Origin: Frigidibacter oleivorans
GTDB lineage: Bacteria > Pseudomonadota > Alphaproteobacteria > Rhodobacterales > Rhodobacteraceae
NCBI RefSeq assembly: GCF_003993775.1
Contig: NZ_RJRZ01000004.1
Span: 1 to 64,000, forward strand
Length of the DNA: 64,000 nucleotides
Direction of reading: 5' to 3'
Shown here: piece after piece, positions 27,773 through 36,366 of the stretch
Numbering within the stretch: position 1 is the first letter of the stretch
How the letters are laid out: each line of letters opens with the position of its first letter
Notes under the pieces: generated by a model
Told to the model about the DNA's origin: nothing
Databases searched by the model: none
What the model saw: only the letters and a program-made list of their open reading frames with translations
Translations under genes and position numbers: made by a program

Positions 27773-28759
27773 TCAGGCCGCCTGCTGCCGCAGCGGCTCC
27801 AGCGCGGCGTCCAGCACCTCGAGCCCCGCGCCCGCGACAGGCCCGCGTTCCGACAGGATGCGTCGCCACTGCCGCGCACCGGGCCGGCCGTGGAACAGGC
27901 CCAGCATGTGCCGCGTCACCTGCGGCAGCCGCCCGCCGGCCTGCAGATGCCGCGCGATATAGGGACGCATCGCCTCGACCGCATCGAACGGATCGCGCGG
28001 GCTGCCCTCGCCGAAGATGCGCGCATCCGCAGGGGCGAGCGTCGTGCCGGGGTCGTGATAGGCGGCGCGGCCCAGCATCACCCCGTCCATGCCGGCATCC
28101 AGCATCGCCTGCGCCTGATCCAGATCGGCGATGCCGCCGTTGATCGACAGGTGCAGATGCGGGAAATCCCGCTTCATCCGCAGCGCGAGGTCATAGTCGA
28201 GCGGCGGCACGGTACGGTTCTCATGCGGGCTCAGCCCCTGCAGCCAGGCCTTGCGGGCATGGATGGTGAAGCGCCGCACCCCGGCCGCCGAGACGGTTTC
28301 GAGAAAGCGCGGCAGCGCCTGTTCCGGGTCCTGCTCGTCCACGCCGATCCGGCATTTCACCGTCACCTCGACCGGCGCCACCGCGATCATCGCCGCCACG
28401 CACTCCGCCACCAGCTCCGGCCGGGTCATCAGCACCGCGCCGAAGCAGCCCGACTGCACCCGGTCCGAGGGGCAGCCGCAATTCAGGTCGATCTGGTCAT
28501 AGCCCCAGTCCGCGGCGATGCGCACCGCTTCGGCCAGCATCGCCGGTTCCGAACCGCCGAGTTGCAACGCCACGGGATGTTCCGCGGCATCGAAGTCCAG
28601 CAGCCGCGCCCGCGGCCCGTGGATCACCGCCTGCGCCGTCACCATCTCGGTGTACAGCAGCGCATGGCGCGACAGCTGCCGGTGGAAGAACCGGCAGTGG
28701 CGGTCGGTCCAGTCCATCATCGGGGCGACGGACAGTCTGCTGGACGGATGTTCTGTCAT
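27773..28759 (-). CDS. dusA: tRNA-dihydrouridine synthase A
   Basis: 328 aa FMN-dependent TIM-barrel enzyme reducing uridines of the tRNA D-loop. APMMDWTDRHCRFFHR at the N-terminus, QLGGSEPAMLAEA, DLNCGCPSDRVQSGCFGAVL with catalytic Cys96, KCRIGVDE, FTIHARKAWLQGLSP and INGGIAD mark the DusA group. The C-terminal helical domain includes RHMLGLFHGRPGARQWRR. Start ATG 28759. Stand-alone gene. Confidence 0.94.
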   Translation of the reverse strand: MTEHPSSRLSVAPMMDWTDRHCRFFHRQLSRHALLYTEMVTAQAVIHGPRARLLDFDAAEHPVALQLGGSEPAMLAEAVRIAADWGYDQIDLNCGCPSDRVQSGCFGAVLMTRPELVAECVAAMIAVAPVEVTVKCRIGVDEQDPEQALPRFLETVSAAGVRRFTIHARKAWLQGLSPHENRTVPPLDYDLALRMKRDFPHLHLSINGGIADLDQAQAMLDAGMDGVMLGRAAYHDPGTTLAPADARIFGEGSPRDPFDAVEAMRPYIARHLQAGGRLPQVTRHMLGLFHGRPGARQWRRILSERGPVAGAGLEVLDAALEPLRQQAA

Positions 28760-28910
28760 TCTCTGGCACTACCGGTTCACGGCGCGGCGGCCTCTGCACC
28801 GCCCGCTTGTGCCCCATACCTGCGTTTCCGTCCGGTTTCGACCGCCCATCGCACCGTCCGGTACACGAATTGGCGACGGGAGCACAGCGTGCCCCCGTCC
28901 GCGTCGCGCC

Positions 28911-29834
28911 TTACGCGGCCTGATCGAAGGACAGGCCCGTCAACCGCTCCGCCTCGTTCCACAGACGGCCCGCGACGGCCGCATCCTTCGCTTGGTCGAC
29001 CACCTTCGCGGGGGCGGGATGTCCCCGTGTCTCTGCCAGCCGGTCGGGCCCGTAATAGGCGCCGGGGCGCGCATCCGGCGAGGTGGCCGCATAGAGGCTC
29101 GGCAAGGCGCCCTGCGCGACCGGCTGGAACAGGAACGGCAGGCCCGTCCGCAGGAGCCTGCTGAACTCCCACCGGCCGGCGGAATTGGGGATCAGGTCGC
29201 TGCGCGAAATCCCGGGATGGGCGGCGATGCTGTCGATGCCCCAGCCGGCCCAGTCACTGCGGCGTTGCAGCTCGAAGGCGAACAGGATGCAGGCGAGCTT
29301 CGACTGGCTGTAGATCGCCATCGGCTGGTAGGCGCGTTCGGCATTGAGGTTCTGGAAGTCGATGGCGCCGCCATTCGCCGCGAGGCTGCCCAGCGAGACG
29401 ACGCGCGCCCCCTCTGCCTTCCGCAGCAGCGGAAGCAGCTGCGCGGTCAGCGCGAAATGCCCGAGGAAGTTGGTCCCGAACTGCAACTCGAACCCGTCGG
29501 AGGTCAGGCGCTTGTCGGGCGGCGCCATGACGGCGGCGTTGTTGATCAGCACATGCAGGCTGTCGCGGCTGCGGCGCAACCTGTCGCCGAAGGCCGCGAC
29601 CGTGGACAGATCCGCCAGATCGACGCGTTCGAAGGCGACGTCGGCCCCCGGCGTCCTTGCGTGGATCCGCTCCACCGCCTTCTCGCCGCTCGCGGGGTTG
29701 CGGCCGGCCACGATGACCTCGGCCCCCGCCGCCGCCAGCGCGGATGCGGTCTCGAATCCGATCCCGCCCGTGCCGGTGACGACCGCGGAACGGCCGGTCA
29801 GGTCGGGAATGTCGTTGGTGGTCCATTTGGTCAT
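28911..29834 (-). CDS. Short-chain dehydrogenase/reductase, retinol-dehydrogenase-like
   Basis: 307 aa extended-size SDR. The cofactor loop TGTGGIGFETASALAAAG is at residues 20-37, followed by LHVLINNAAVM (NAG-type motif), a catalytic Ser in VVSLGSLAANG and YSQSKLA (YxxxK). The Arg in VAGRNPAS at the end of the second strand favours NADP. Size and the C-terminal extension resemble the RDH/WWOX-like group often annotated only as oxidoreductase. ATG 29834 lies four bases downstream of the methyltransferase stop, so the two are one operon, probably controlled by the divergent AraC regulator. Substrate unknown. Confidence 0.88.
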   Translation of the reverse strand: MTKWTTNDIPDLTGRSAVVTGTGGIGFETASALAAAGAEVIVAGRNPASGEKAVERIHARTPGADVAFERVDLADLSTVAAFGDRLRRSRDSLHVLINNAAVMAPPDKRLTSDGFELQFGTNFLGHFALTAQLLPLLRKAEGARVVSLGSLAANGGAIDFQNLNAERAYQPMAIYSQSKLACILFAFELQRRSDWAGWGIDSIAAHPGISRSDLIPNSAGRWEFSRLLRTGLPFLFQPVAQGALPSLYAATSPDARPGAYYGPDRLAETRGHPAPAKVVDQAKDAAVAGRLWNEAERLTGLSFDQAA

Positions 29835-29838
29835 TCGG

Positions 29839-30633
29839 TCAATGTCCGTGTTGTGCGAAAGGGCCTTGCGGCGCGGAGGGCCGGCGCGCGATCCGATAGA
29901 CGCTGGCCGGGGGAAGGTTGCGCAGGGTGCCGCCGATGCGCCGCGCCTCCAGCCCCAGCCGGTCCAGCACCGGCCGGGGCACCGGGCAGCGCGGCCCATA
30001 GGTGAACTGGTAGAACGCGGCGCCCGGCCGCAGATGGGCGAAGGTTCCGGACAGGATCGCCATCACCGTGCGGGGCGACATCGACAGCAGGCCGAGCCCG
30101 CTGACCGCGGCCCCCGCCTTGCGACCGTCGAACAGCGACAGCCCCCGCAAGCGCGCGGCGCTCATCTGCAGGATCTGCGCCTCGGGAAACCGTGTCCGGA
30201 GCAGACCGGCGAAGGTGTCGTCCAGTTCGACCAGCGCGAGGTCTTCCGGGGCGAGGCCCCGCGCGATCAGCGCCCGGGTGAAGACGCCGGTGCCCGGCCC
30301 GAGTTCCAGCACCGGGGCATGCCGCGTCCCGATTTCCGAGGTGATGAGGGCGGCCAGCGCCGGGCCGGACGGGGCGATCGCCGCCACTTGCAGCGGGGCC
30401 GCCCGCCAGGAGCGCAGGAAGCGCAGCGTGTCGGAGGGTTCGGCACGCGGATCGGTCCCGGGGGCGCGCCGGCGGGGCCGGCAGCCGGACCGCCGGAGGG
30501 GTTCGCCCTCTGCCGTCGGCCGCGGCGGCACCGGGCTGCCCGCAGCCTCCGGCGCCTCGGTCCCGGACCCCGTGCGAAGGGGCGGCGGTCCCGCGCGGAC
30601 AGGATCGCTGAAGGAGGGCGGCACTGCAGTCAT
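29839..30633 (-). CDS. SAM-dependent methyltransferase, phospholipid/rRNA-methylase-like
   Basis: 264 aa. After about 70 Pro/Arg-rich, probably disordered residues, a class I methyltransferase fold begins at FLRSWRAAPLQVAAIAPSG, with SAM motif VLELGPGTGVF near 108-118 and acidic LALVELDDTF. The start of the fold and the FTYGPRCPVPRPVLDRLGL C-terminus resemble PmtA-type phosphatidylethanolamine N-methyltransferases. ATG 30633 has GGAG nine bases upstream; it requires accepting the long N-terminal tail, for which no better internal start is visible. Operon with the SDR gene. Confidence 0.78.
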   Translation of the reverse strand: MTAVPPSFSDPVRAGPPPLRTGSGTEAPEAAGSPVPPRPTAEGEPLRRSGCRPRRRAPGTDPRAEPSDTLRFLRSWRAAPLQVAAIAPSGPALAALITSEIGTRHAPVLELGPGTGVFTRALIARGLAPEDLALVELDDTFAGLLRTRFPEAQILQMSAARLRGLSLFDGRKAGAAVSGLGLLSMSPRTVMAILSGTFAHLRPGAAFYQFTYGPRCPVPRPVLDRLGLEARRIGGTLRNLPPASVYRIARRPSAPQGPFAQHGH

Positions 30634-30690
30634 CGAAGGTCTCCGGCTTGCTCGTTTGCACAAAGATGCGGTCGCGCGGACCGTTTCGCT

Positions 30691-30727
30691 TGCCTGATCT
30701 GCCCGAAAACCTGCCTGATGCTCCGAA
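30691..30727. promoter_or_regulatory. 21-base-spaced direct repeat, candidate AraC operator
   Basis: TGCCTGAT occurs at 30691-30698 and again at 30712-30719, each followed a few bases later by CCGAA. The two copies start exactly 21 bases apart, so they face the same side of the helix, as expected for AraC-family activators. They lie in the 159-base region between the methyltransferase and araC starts. Confidence 0.45.
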
Positions 30728-30792
30728 CGGCTGGTCAGCGCGGCAGGCTTCCCCCATATTCGGCCCCAAGGACAAATCCCGGGAGCGCCGCA

Positions 30793-31695
30793 GTGAAAAC
30801 CGATCTGGTCAAAGCCTTTTCCAGCTATGTCGCCGCGCATGGCGGGCCCGATGCGATGTCGACCACGCCGGTGGAAAACCTCTTCCTGATGTGCAGCACC
30901 ATGAAACGCCTGCCGTTCCGCAAGATGTACAAGCCGTCGCTCTGCATCGTGGCGCAGGGGGCCAAGCGGATCGAGGTCGCCGAGACGGTTCTGGACTATA
31001 CCGCGGGCACCGCGCTTGCGATCAGCGTGGAACTGCCGGGCTATGGCGGCGTGACCGAGGCCAGCGTCGAAAAGCCGTTCCTCGGCATGACGATCGAGTT
31101 CGACATGGGCATGATCCGCTCGGTCCTCGACAAGCTGCCGACACCGCCCGCCACGGCTGCGGACGGTTCGGGGCTGTTCGTCGAGCAACTGAACGACGCC
31201 CAGCAGGATTGCGTCGCCCGGCTGGTGAGGCTGCTCGATACGCCCGAGGCGGTGCCCGTGCTGTATCCCGCCATCATGCAGGAATTCTACTACTGGCTGC
31301 TCGTCGGGCCGAATGGCGGCGAGATCGCCAAGATGGTCCGGTCGGAAAGCCACACGCAGCGCATCGCAGACGCGATCTTTCACCTGCGCCGCGATTTCCG
31401 GCGGCCGGTCCGGATCGAGGAGCTGGCCGATGTCGCCTGCATGAGCCCGTCCTCCTTCCACCAGCACTTCAAGGTCCTGACCTCGATGACCCCGCTTCAG
31501 TACCAGAAGCAGCTTCGTCTGATCGAGGCGCGGCGGCTGATGGTGATGGAGGCGGCGAACGTGACGAAGGCCGCCTTCGAGGTTGGATATGAAAGCCCGT
31601 CGCAGTTCAGCCGCGAGTATTCGCGCCTGTTCGGCAGCCCGCCGAAGCAGGATGCGATGACGCTACGTCCGCATCGCGCGCAACTGGGGCTCTGA
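30793..31695 (+). CDS. AraC-family transcriptional regulator
   Basis: 300 aa. The N-terminal half is an AraC-N type sensor domain (PFRKMYKPSLCIVAQGAKRI, near 35-58, then SVELPGYGGVTEAS). Two C-terminal HTH motifs follow: FRRPVRIEELADVACMSPSS and then NVTKAAFEVGYESPSQFSRE, followed by FGSPPKQD. The start is a GTG (30793); no in-frame ATG precedes the conserved domain without adding unrelated sequence. It is divergent from the methyltransferase-SDR pair, which is the natural target, and convergent with the LysR gene. Confidence 0.9.
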   Translation: MKTDLVKAFSSYVAAHGGPDAMSTTPVENLFLMCSTMKRLPFRKMYKPSLCIVAQGAKRIEVAETVLDYTAGTALAISVELPGYGGVTEASVEKPFLGMTIEFDMGMIRSVLDKLPTPPATAADGSGLFVEQLNDAQQDCVARLVRLLDTPEAVPVLYPAIMQEFYYWLLVGPNGGEIAKMVRSESHTQRIADAIFHLRRDFRRPVRIEELADVACMSPSSFHQHFKVLTSMTPLQYQKQLRLIEARRLMVMEAANVTKAAFEVGYESPSQFSREYSRLFGSPPKQDAMTLRPHRAQLGL

Positions 31696-31734
31696 CCGCC
31701 GGGCGCCACGTTCGCCGCAGACCGGCACCGGACG

Positions 31735-32637
31735 CTAGGCGTCCCCCGGCCCCGGCCGCACCGCCCGGGTGAAGAAGTCGATGAAGGCCCGCAACGCCGG
31801 GGGCATGTGCCGGCGGCTCGGATAATACAGGTGCCAGGCCGGCAGCTGGGGCGTGAATTCCTCCAGCACCCTGACAAGGCTCCCCTGCCGCAGGTGGTCT
31901 TGCGCATAGGGCAGCGCCACCCGGGCCAGACCTGTGCCGGCGGCGGCCGCCGCGACGGCGTGGCGGGCGTTGTTGACGGTCAGGCGGCCACGCGGCACGA
32001 TTGCGATGTCCGTCCCCTCTGCCCGGAACCGCCAGGGAAAGATCGTCCCGCTGGGAAACCGGTGCCGGATGCAGTCGAACCGGGTCAGATCCCCGGGCTG
32101 TTCGGGCCGGCCCTCGCGCTCCAGAACCTCGGGCGCGGCGACGACGGCATAGTCCTGCTCCGGTCCCAGGGGCAGCGCGATCATGTCCTGCGCCATCTCC
32201 AGCCCCAGCCGGATCCCGACGTCATAGCCCTCGGCCACGATATCGACATTGCGCGCATCTTCGGTGATCTCGACGGCGATGTCGGGATGGCTGCGCAGGA
32301 AGTCCGGCAGGTGCGGCACGATCAGGCTGTCGAGCGCCGGCGCCGGCGCATTCATCCGGATCCGGCCCGAGGGACGCCGGCCGACCGAGCGAACCTCGTC
32401 CAGCGAGGCGCGGATATCGTCCAGCGCCGGCGCCAGACGCCGTGCCAGCAGGTCGCCCGCCTCGGTCGGGACGACGCTGCGGGTGGTCCGGTTGAACAGG
32501 CGGACCTGAAGGTCCTCCTCCAGCGCCCGGACGGTCTGGCTGAGCGCCGAGCCGGTCAGACCACGTTCGCGCGCCGCGGCCCGGAAACTGCCGTGACGGA
32601 CCACGGCCAGGAAGGATTCGAGATCACTCTGCCGCAT
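31735..32637 (-). CDS. LysR-family transcriptional regulator
   Basis: 300 aa. HTH at residues 1-60 (LESFLAVVRHGSFRAAARER, then SALSQTVRALEEDLQVRLFNR), linker helix, then a periplasmic-binding-like effector domain with GYDVGIRLGLEMAQDM and a GTGLARVALPYA C-terminal part. The profile is that of LysR regulators of small oxidoreductase operons. It is divergent from the cytochrome c/molybdenum hydroxylase operon with 435 bases between, and is its likely regulator. Confidence 0.92.
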   Translation of the reverse strand: MRQSDLESFLAVVRHGSFRAAARERGLTGSALSQTVRALEEDLQVRLFNRTTRSVVPTEAGDLLARRLAPALDDIRASLDEVRSVGRRPSGRIRMNAPAPALDSLIVPHLPDFLRSHPDIAVEITEDARNVDIVAEGYDVGIRLGLEMAQDMIALPLGPEQDYAVVAAPEVLEREGRPEQPGDLTRFDCIRHRFPSGTIFPWRFRAEGTDIAIVPRGRLTVNNARHAVAAAAAGTGLARVALPYAQDHLRQGSLVRVLEEFTPQLPAWHLYYPSRRHMPPALRAFIDFFTRAVRPGPGDA

Positions 32638-32813
32638 GGGCGACCATTCATTAGGTTTGCTTCACAGTCAGAGTAGCAGGTGGCGCCTAGTCTTTCCAAT
32701 AGACACGCCCATTCTTTCAGCAGCCGGCGGAAGCCCGGTTCCCGGTCCGAATGGAAAGCACGTCGCCATGCGCCAGCCCCGCGCCCTCGCCGCCCGACCG
32801 CCCGCCCCCCGAA

Positions 32814-32849
32814 CCGCCCCACGGGCCGCCCCACGGGCCGCCCCCCGCG
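32814..32849. repeat. 12-base tandem repeat
   Basis: CCGCCCCACGGG at 32814-32825 and an identical copy at 32826-32837, then a degenerate third copy (CCGCCCCCCGCG) to 32849. GC-rich and close in length to one helical turn. Confidence 0.6.
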
Positions 32850-32892
32850 GCACGGGGCGGCAGCGCGTGACGGGACCGGTCAGGATCGCGGG

Positions 32893-32924
32893 TTCGGGCA
32901 TGTTTTTCGGAGTTTCGGGCATGT
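32893..32924. promoter_or_regulatory. Pair of TTCGGGCATGT direct repeats 21 bases apart
   Basis: Copies at 32893-32903 and 32914-32924 are identical over 11 bases and begin 21 bases apart (two helical turns). They lie about 150 bases upstream of the cytochrome c start, where a LysR-type activator could bind. Confidence 0.35.
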
Positions 32925-33072
32925 CGCCCGACCCCGTCGCACTCAATTCTCCCACCAGAGGAGCGCTGCGGGGGGATGCGATGACCGGACCGGACCCGTC
33001 CCGCAACCGATCCGCCGGGTCCACCCCCGGCCGGCTGCCGAGCCACCCGCATCAGACCGAAAGGACCGCGCC

Positions 33073-33483
33073 ATGATCCGCCCGCCCTCACTGTCGCCCG
33101 ACCGTCCCCGCGCCCTGCGGCTCGGCGGCGCCCTTACCCTGCTGACCGCCCTGGCCGCCCCCGCGGCCGAGGCGCAGTCCGCCGATGGCGAGCGCCTGTT
33201 CCGCCAGCGTTGCGCCGCCTGCCACAGCATCGAAGAGGGGGCGACCGGCAGCGGCCCCTCGCTGCACGGAGTCGTCGGGCGCGAGGCCGGAACGCTCGAG
33301 GGCGCGCGCTATTCGTCTGCGATGCAGGAGGCCGGGCTGGTCTGGGACGACCAGACGCTGGACGCCTTCCTCGCCAATCCCCGCGACACCGTCCCCGGCA
33401 CCACGATGGCCGTTCGCATCACCAGCGCGGCGCAGCGCAGCGCGATCATCGCCTTCCTGCGCGAAGCGGGCGCCGGCGGCTGA
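33073..33483 (+). CDS. Class I c-type cytochrome, periplasmic
   Basis: 136 aa. An N-terminal signal peptide (hydrophobic LRLGGALTLLTALAAPAAEA, cleavage near AEAQ-SADGE) is followed by a single haem site CAACH (Cys47, Cys50, His51) and the probable axial Met112 in GTTMAVRI. FRQRCAACHSIEEG and LHGVVGREAG mark the cytochrome c2/c550 group. First gene of an operon with a molybdenum hydroxylase; it is the likely electron acceptor from the 2Fe-2S subunit. An open frame runs upstream, but ATG 33073 begins the signal peptide. Confidence 0.9.
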   Translation: MIRPPSLSPDRPRALRLGGALTLLTALAAPAAEAQSADGERLFRQRCAACHSIEEGATGSGPSLHGVVGREAGTLEGARYSSAMQEAGLVWDDQTLDAFLANPRDTVPGTTMAVRITSAAQRSAIIAFLREAGAGG

Positions 33484-33526
33484 CCTTCGCACACCACCAG
33501 AGCCACATGCAGGACAAGGAGCTAAC

Positions 33527-33979
33527 ATGGTCAATCTCAACGTGAACGGTCGCGCGGTCGAGGTGAATGCCGCGCCCGAGACGCCCCTGCTGTGGGCCCT
33601 GCGGGACGAGCTGAAGCTGAAGGGCACGCGCTATGGCTGCGGCGCGGGCATGTGCGGCGCCTGCACCGTCCATATCGACGGGCAGGCCGCCTTTGCCTGC
33701 CAGATGACCATCGGCGATGTTGGGGGCAGCGAGATCACCACCATCGAGGGCCTGTCCGAAACGGGCGACCACAGCGTGCAACAGGCCTGGATCGCCGAGC
33801 AGGTGCCGCAATGCGGCTATTGCCAGTCGGGCCAGATCATGCGGGCCGCCGCGCTGCTGGCGCGCAATCCCCGTCCCAGCCGGCAGGAGATCGTCGACGA
33901 GATGTCGGCCAACCTTTGCCGCTGCGGCACCTATCCCCGCATCATCCGCGCCATCGAGCGCGCCGCACAGGAGGGCTGA
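33527..33979 (+). CDS. 2Fe-2S subunit of molybdenum hydroxylase (IorA/CoxS-like)
   Basis: 150 aa. N-terminal plant-type ferredoxin cluster Cys38, 43, 46 and 58 (YGCGAGMCGACTVHIDG); C-terminal all-helical 2Fe-2S domain with Cys96, 99, 131 and 133 (QCGYCQSGQ ... NLCRCGTYPR). All eight ligands are present. It passes electrons from the molybdopterin site to the cytochrome c encoded upstream. ATG 33527 follows AGGACAAGGAGC. No signal of its own, so export would be as a partner of the Tat-bearing large subunit. Three bases separate it from the large-subunit gene. Confidence 0.93.
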   Translation: MVNLNVNGRAVEVNAAPETPLLWALRDELKLKGTRYGCGAGMCGACTVHIDGQAAFACQMTIGDVGGSEITTIEGLSETGDHSVQQAWIAEQVPQCGYCQSGQIMRAAALLARNPRPSRQEIVDEMSANLCRCGTYPRIIRAIERAAQEG

Positions 33980-33982
33980 TCC

Positions 33983-36166
33983 ATGACCGTCGACACCATC
34001 CGTCCCACGCGCCGCGGCTTCCTCATGGGGTCCGGCGCCCTGTCCTTCGCCCTTCTGGCCAGCGGTGCCGCAACGATCCTTCCCGCCGGGGCCGAGGCGC
34101 AGCCGCTGCCCGATGGCCGGGTCACCGCCTGGGTCACGATCACGCCCGACAACCGCATGACGATCATGTTCGGCTCTGCCGAGATGGGTCAGGGCGTCAG
34201 CACCTCGCTGCCGATGATCGTCGCCGAAGAGCTGGATGCCGACTGGTCCACCGTCGCCTCGGAACAGGTCAGCAGCGATCCCGAAGGCGTCTATGGCAAC
34301 CCGATGGCGGGCGGCGTCCTCTTCGCGGCAGGCAGTTCGTCGGTGGAGGGATATTTCACCTATCTGCGGCAGGCCGGCGCGCAGGCCCGGCAGATCCTGA
34401 TCCAGATCGCCGCGGCGCATTGGGACGTCCCCGCGGAAGAGGTGACGACGCACCGCAGCACGGTCCTGCACGGCCCGACGGGCGCCTCGATGACCTATGG
34501 CGAGGTCGCGGCCCTGCCGGACCCGGTCTGGCCCAGCGGCGAGATGCCGGAGGCCGAGCTGAAGCCGCGCGCGGACTGGGCCATCATGGGCACGGATGTC
34601 GAGCGGCTGGACATTCCCGGCAAGACCACCGGCGCCCCGGTCTATTCCATCGATGTCGAACTTCCGGACATGGTGCATGCGGCCCTGCTGCTGCCCCCGG
34701 TCGAAGGCGAGACGCCGACGCTGAACTCCGACGCCGCCGCACGCGCGGTCGAGGGCGTGGTGGACGTGATCGTGATGGATCATGCCGTGGCCGTGCTGGC
34801 CCGCAGCTTTCCCGCGGCCCTGGCCGGGCGGGATGCGCTGGACGTGGGCTGGACCGAAACCTCGCCCTTCCGCATGGCCAACAGCGCCGACGAACTGGTC
34901 GCCCTGGCCGAGGCCGCCGACGACATGTCGGCCGATGCCGTGGTCTGGGAAAGCCGCGGCAGCGGTCCGGCGGATTTCGCCGCCGCCGGTGTCGTCACCG
35001 GCACCTACACGACCGAACATGTCTATCACGCCCAGATGGAGCCGCTGAACGCCGTCGCCTCGGTCGATGCCGACGGCATGGGCGCCGAGATCTGGCTCGG
35101 CACGCAAAGCCAGACCGCCTCGATCCTGATCGCGGCCGCCGTTCTGGGCACGACGCCGGACCGCATCCGCTTTCACGCGATGCAGATGGGCGGCGCCTTC
35201 GGCCGGCGGACGGTCTTCGCCCGCGAGCAGATGCGCGACGCGCTGCTGCTGTCGCGGGCCTCGGGCCGGCCGGTGAAGGTGATCTGGACCCGCGAGGATG
35301 ACGTGAAGAACGGCTGGCTGCGCCCGGCGACGGTGCAACGCCTCGATGCGGTGCTCGATGCCGAGGGCTACCCCACCGCCCTGCGCCACCGCATCGCCTC
35401 GCCCTCGATCTTCCAGTTCGCGATGCCCGACCGCTGGAACCCGGAAACGCGCCGCGACCTGCTGGTGATGGAGGGCGCGGAAAGCGCCGAATACGCGTTC
35501 GGCACCTTCCAGGCCGAACATGTGCTGCTGCCGCGGCAGTCGCGCCTTTCGGCCTGGCGCGGCATCGGCTGGGCGCCGAACTGCTTTGCGCGCGAATGCT
35601 TCCTGGACGAACTGGCCGGGCGCGCCGGCACCGACCCCGTCAGCTATCGCCGCAGGCTGCTGGCCGGCTCGCCCCGGGCGCTGGCCGTTCTCGACGCCGC
35701 GGTCGAGATGTCGGGCTTCGGCACCGCGCCCGAGGGCCGGGCGCATGGCCTCGCCTTCGCGGGCTACAAGAAGACGCTGGCGACGGGCGTGGCGGAGGTC
35801 TCTGTCGAGGACGGGCAGCTGCGCGTCCACCGCTTCTGGGCGGCCATCGACCCCGGGATGGTCGTCCATCCGCAGGCCTACCGCGCCCAGGTCGAGGGCG
35901 GCATCCTCTTCGGCCTGTCGAGCGTGCTGCGCGAACGCTCGACCTTTACCGCCGGTCAGATCGACCAGAGCAACTTCTACGACTACGAGCCGGTCCGGAT
36001 CGCCGACATCCCCGAGATCGAGGTGCGCTTCGTCGAGTCCGGAGAGCCGCCGAGCGGCGGCGGCGAGATCGGCGTGCCGATGACGGCCCCCGCCATCTCC
36101 AACGCCCTGCGCCGGCTGACGGGCGAGGGTTCGACGCGGCTGCCGTTCCCGGCGCAGCAGGCCTGA
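33983..36166 (+). CDS. Molybdopterin-binding large subunit, isoquinoline/aldehyde oxidoreductase type
   Basis: 727 aa. Tat signal TRRGFLMG near residues 9-16 with hydrophobic stretch and cleavage near AEAQP. The xanthine-dehydrogenase-family catalytic region includes GSAEMGQGVSTSLPM, MQMGGAFGRR and the essential Glu695 in SGGGEIGVPM. The protein belongs to the IorB-like group (two-subunit enzymes without a FAD subunit) that oxidise N-heterocycles or aldehydes. The actual substrate is open. Together with the small subunit and cytochrome c it forms a periplasmic oxidation system feeding the respiratory chain. A Mo-cofactor chaperone (XdhC) is not adjacent. Confidence 0.92.
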   Translation: MTVDTIRPTRRGFLMGSGALSFALLASGAATILPAGAEAQPLPDGRVTAWVTITPDNRMTIMFGSAEMGQGVSTSLPMIVAEELDADWSTVASEQVSSDPEGVYGNPMAGGVLFAAGSSSVEGYFTYLRQAGAQARQILIQIAAAHWDVPAEEVTTHRSTVLHGPTGASMTYGEVAALPDPVWPSGEMPEAELKPRADWAIMGTDVERLDIPGKTTGAPVYSIDVELPDMVHAALLLPPVEGETPTLNSDAAARAVEGVVDVIVMDHAVAVLARSFPAALAGRDALDVGWTETSPFRMANSADELVALAEAADDMSADAVVWESRGSGPADFAAAGVVTGTYTTEHVYHAQMEPLNAVASVDADGMGAEIWLGTQSQTASILIAAAVLGTTPDRIRFHAMQMGGAFGRRTVFAREQMRDALLLSRASGRPVKVIWTREDDVKNGWLRPATVQRLDAVLDAEGYPTALRHRIASPSIFQFAMPDRWNPETRRDLLVMEGAESAEYAFGTFQAEHVLLPRQSRLSAWRGIGWAPNCFARECFLDELAGRAGTDPVSYRRRLLAGSPRALAVLDAAVEMSGFGTAPEGRAHGLAFAGYKKTLATGVAEVSVEDGQLRVHRFWAAIDPGMVVHPQAYRAQVEGGILFGLSSVLRERSTFTAGQIDQSNFYDYEPVRIADIPEIEVRFVESGEPPSGGGEIGVPMTAPAISNALRRLTGEGSTRLPFPAQQA

Positions 36167-36168
36167 GC

Positions 36169-36195
36169 GAGGGGGCCCCGGGCTGCCGGGCCCTC
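36169..36195 (+). terminator. Candidate terminator of the molybdenum-hydroxylase operon
   Basis: A GC-rich imperfect stem with bulges (left arm 36169-36181, loop GCTG, right arm 36186-36195) begins three bases after the operon stop and is followed by CCTTCCC. No clean T-run. The rest of the gap to the tetR end (36196-36366) shows nothing I can name. Confidence 0.38.
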
Positions 36196-36366
36196 CCTTC
36201 CCGCCCCCGACGGATCAGAGACCAGAGATCGCGCGCCGGAAGCCTTGGGTCTTGCGGTCGCTTTCGATGCGCCAGCGCAGGATGTCCATGATCATCCCGG
36301 CCCGCCGGTCGGCGCAGCGGGGATTGTGGCGCGCGTGTCCCCACCGCGCGGCGGCCCGGATGCGGG

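Larger units (their letters stand above)
32638..33072. other. Long divergent region between lysR and the molybdenum-hydroxylase operon
   Basis: 435 bases. It must hold both promoters. It contains a 12-base tandem repeat (32814-32849) and a pair of TTCGGGCATGT sequences 21 bases apart (32893-32924). Short open frames exist on both strands, but their predicted products are Pro/Arg-rich, have no ribosome site and match no family I know, so I do not call a gene. A small RNA cannot be excluded. Confidence 0.45.

Noticed and set aside
28760-28910. tRNA gene next to dusA
   Set aside because: No cloverleaf arms or T-loop sequence could be built on either strand.
32636-33076. Possible 146-codon gene before the cytochrome c gene
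   Set aside because: Product is Pro/Arg-rich with the tandem repeat inside it, no ribosome site and no known domain; better explained as promoter region.
36196-36366. Possible short peptide MIMDILRWRIESDRK... on the minus strand after tetR
   Set aside because: No ribosome site and no recognised family; could be a remnant but cannot be supported.
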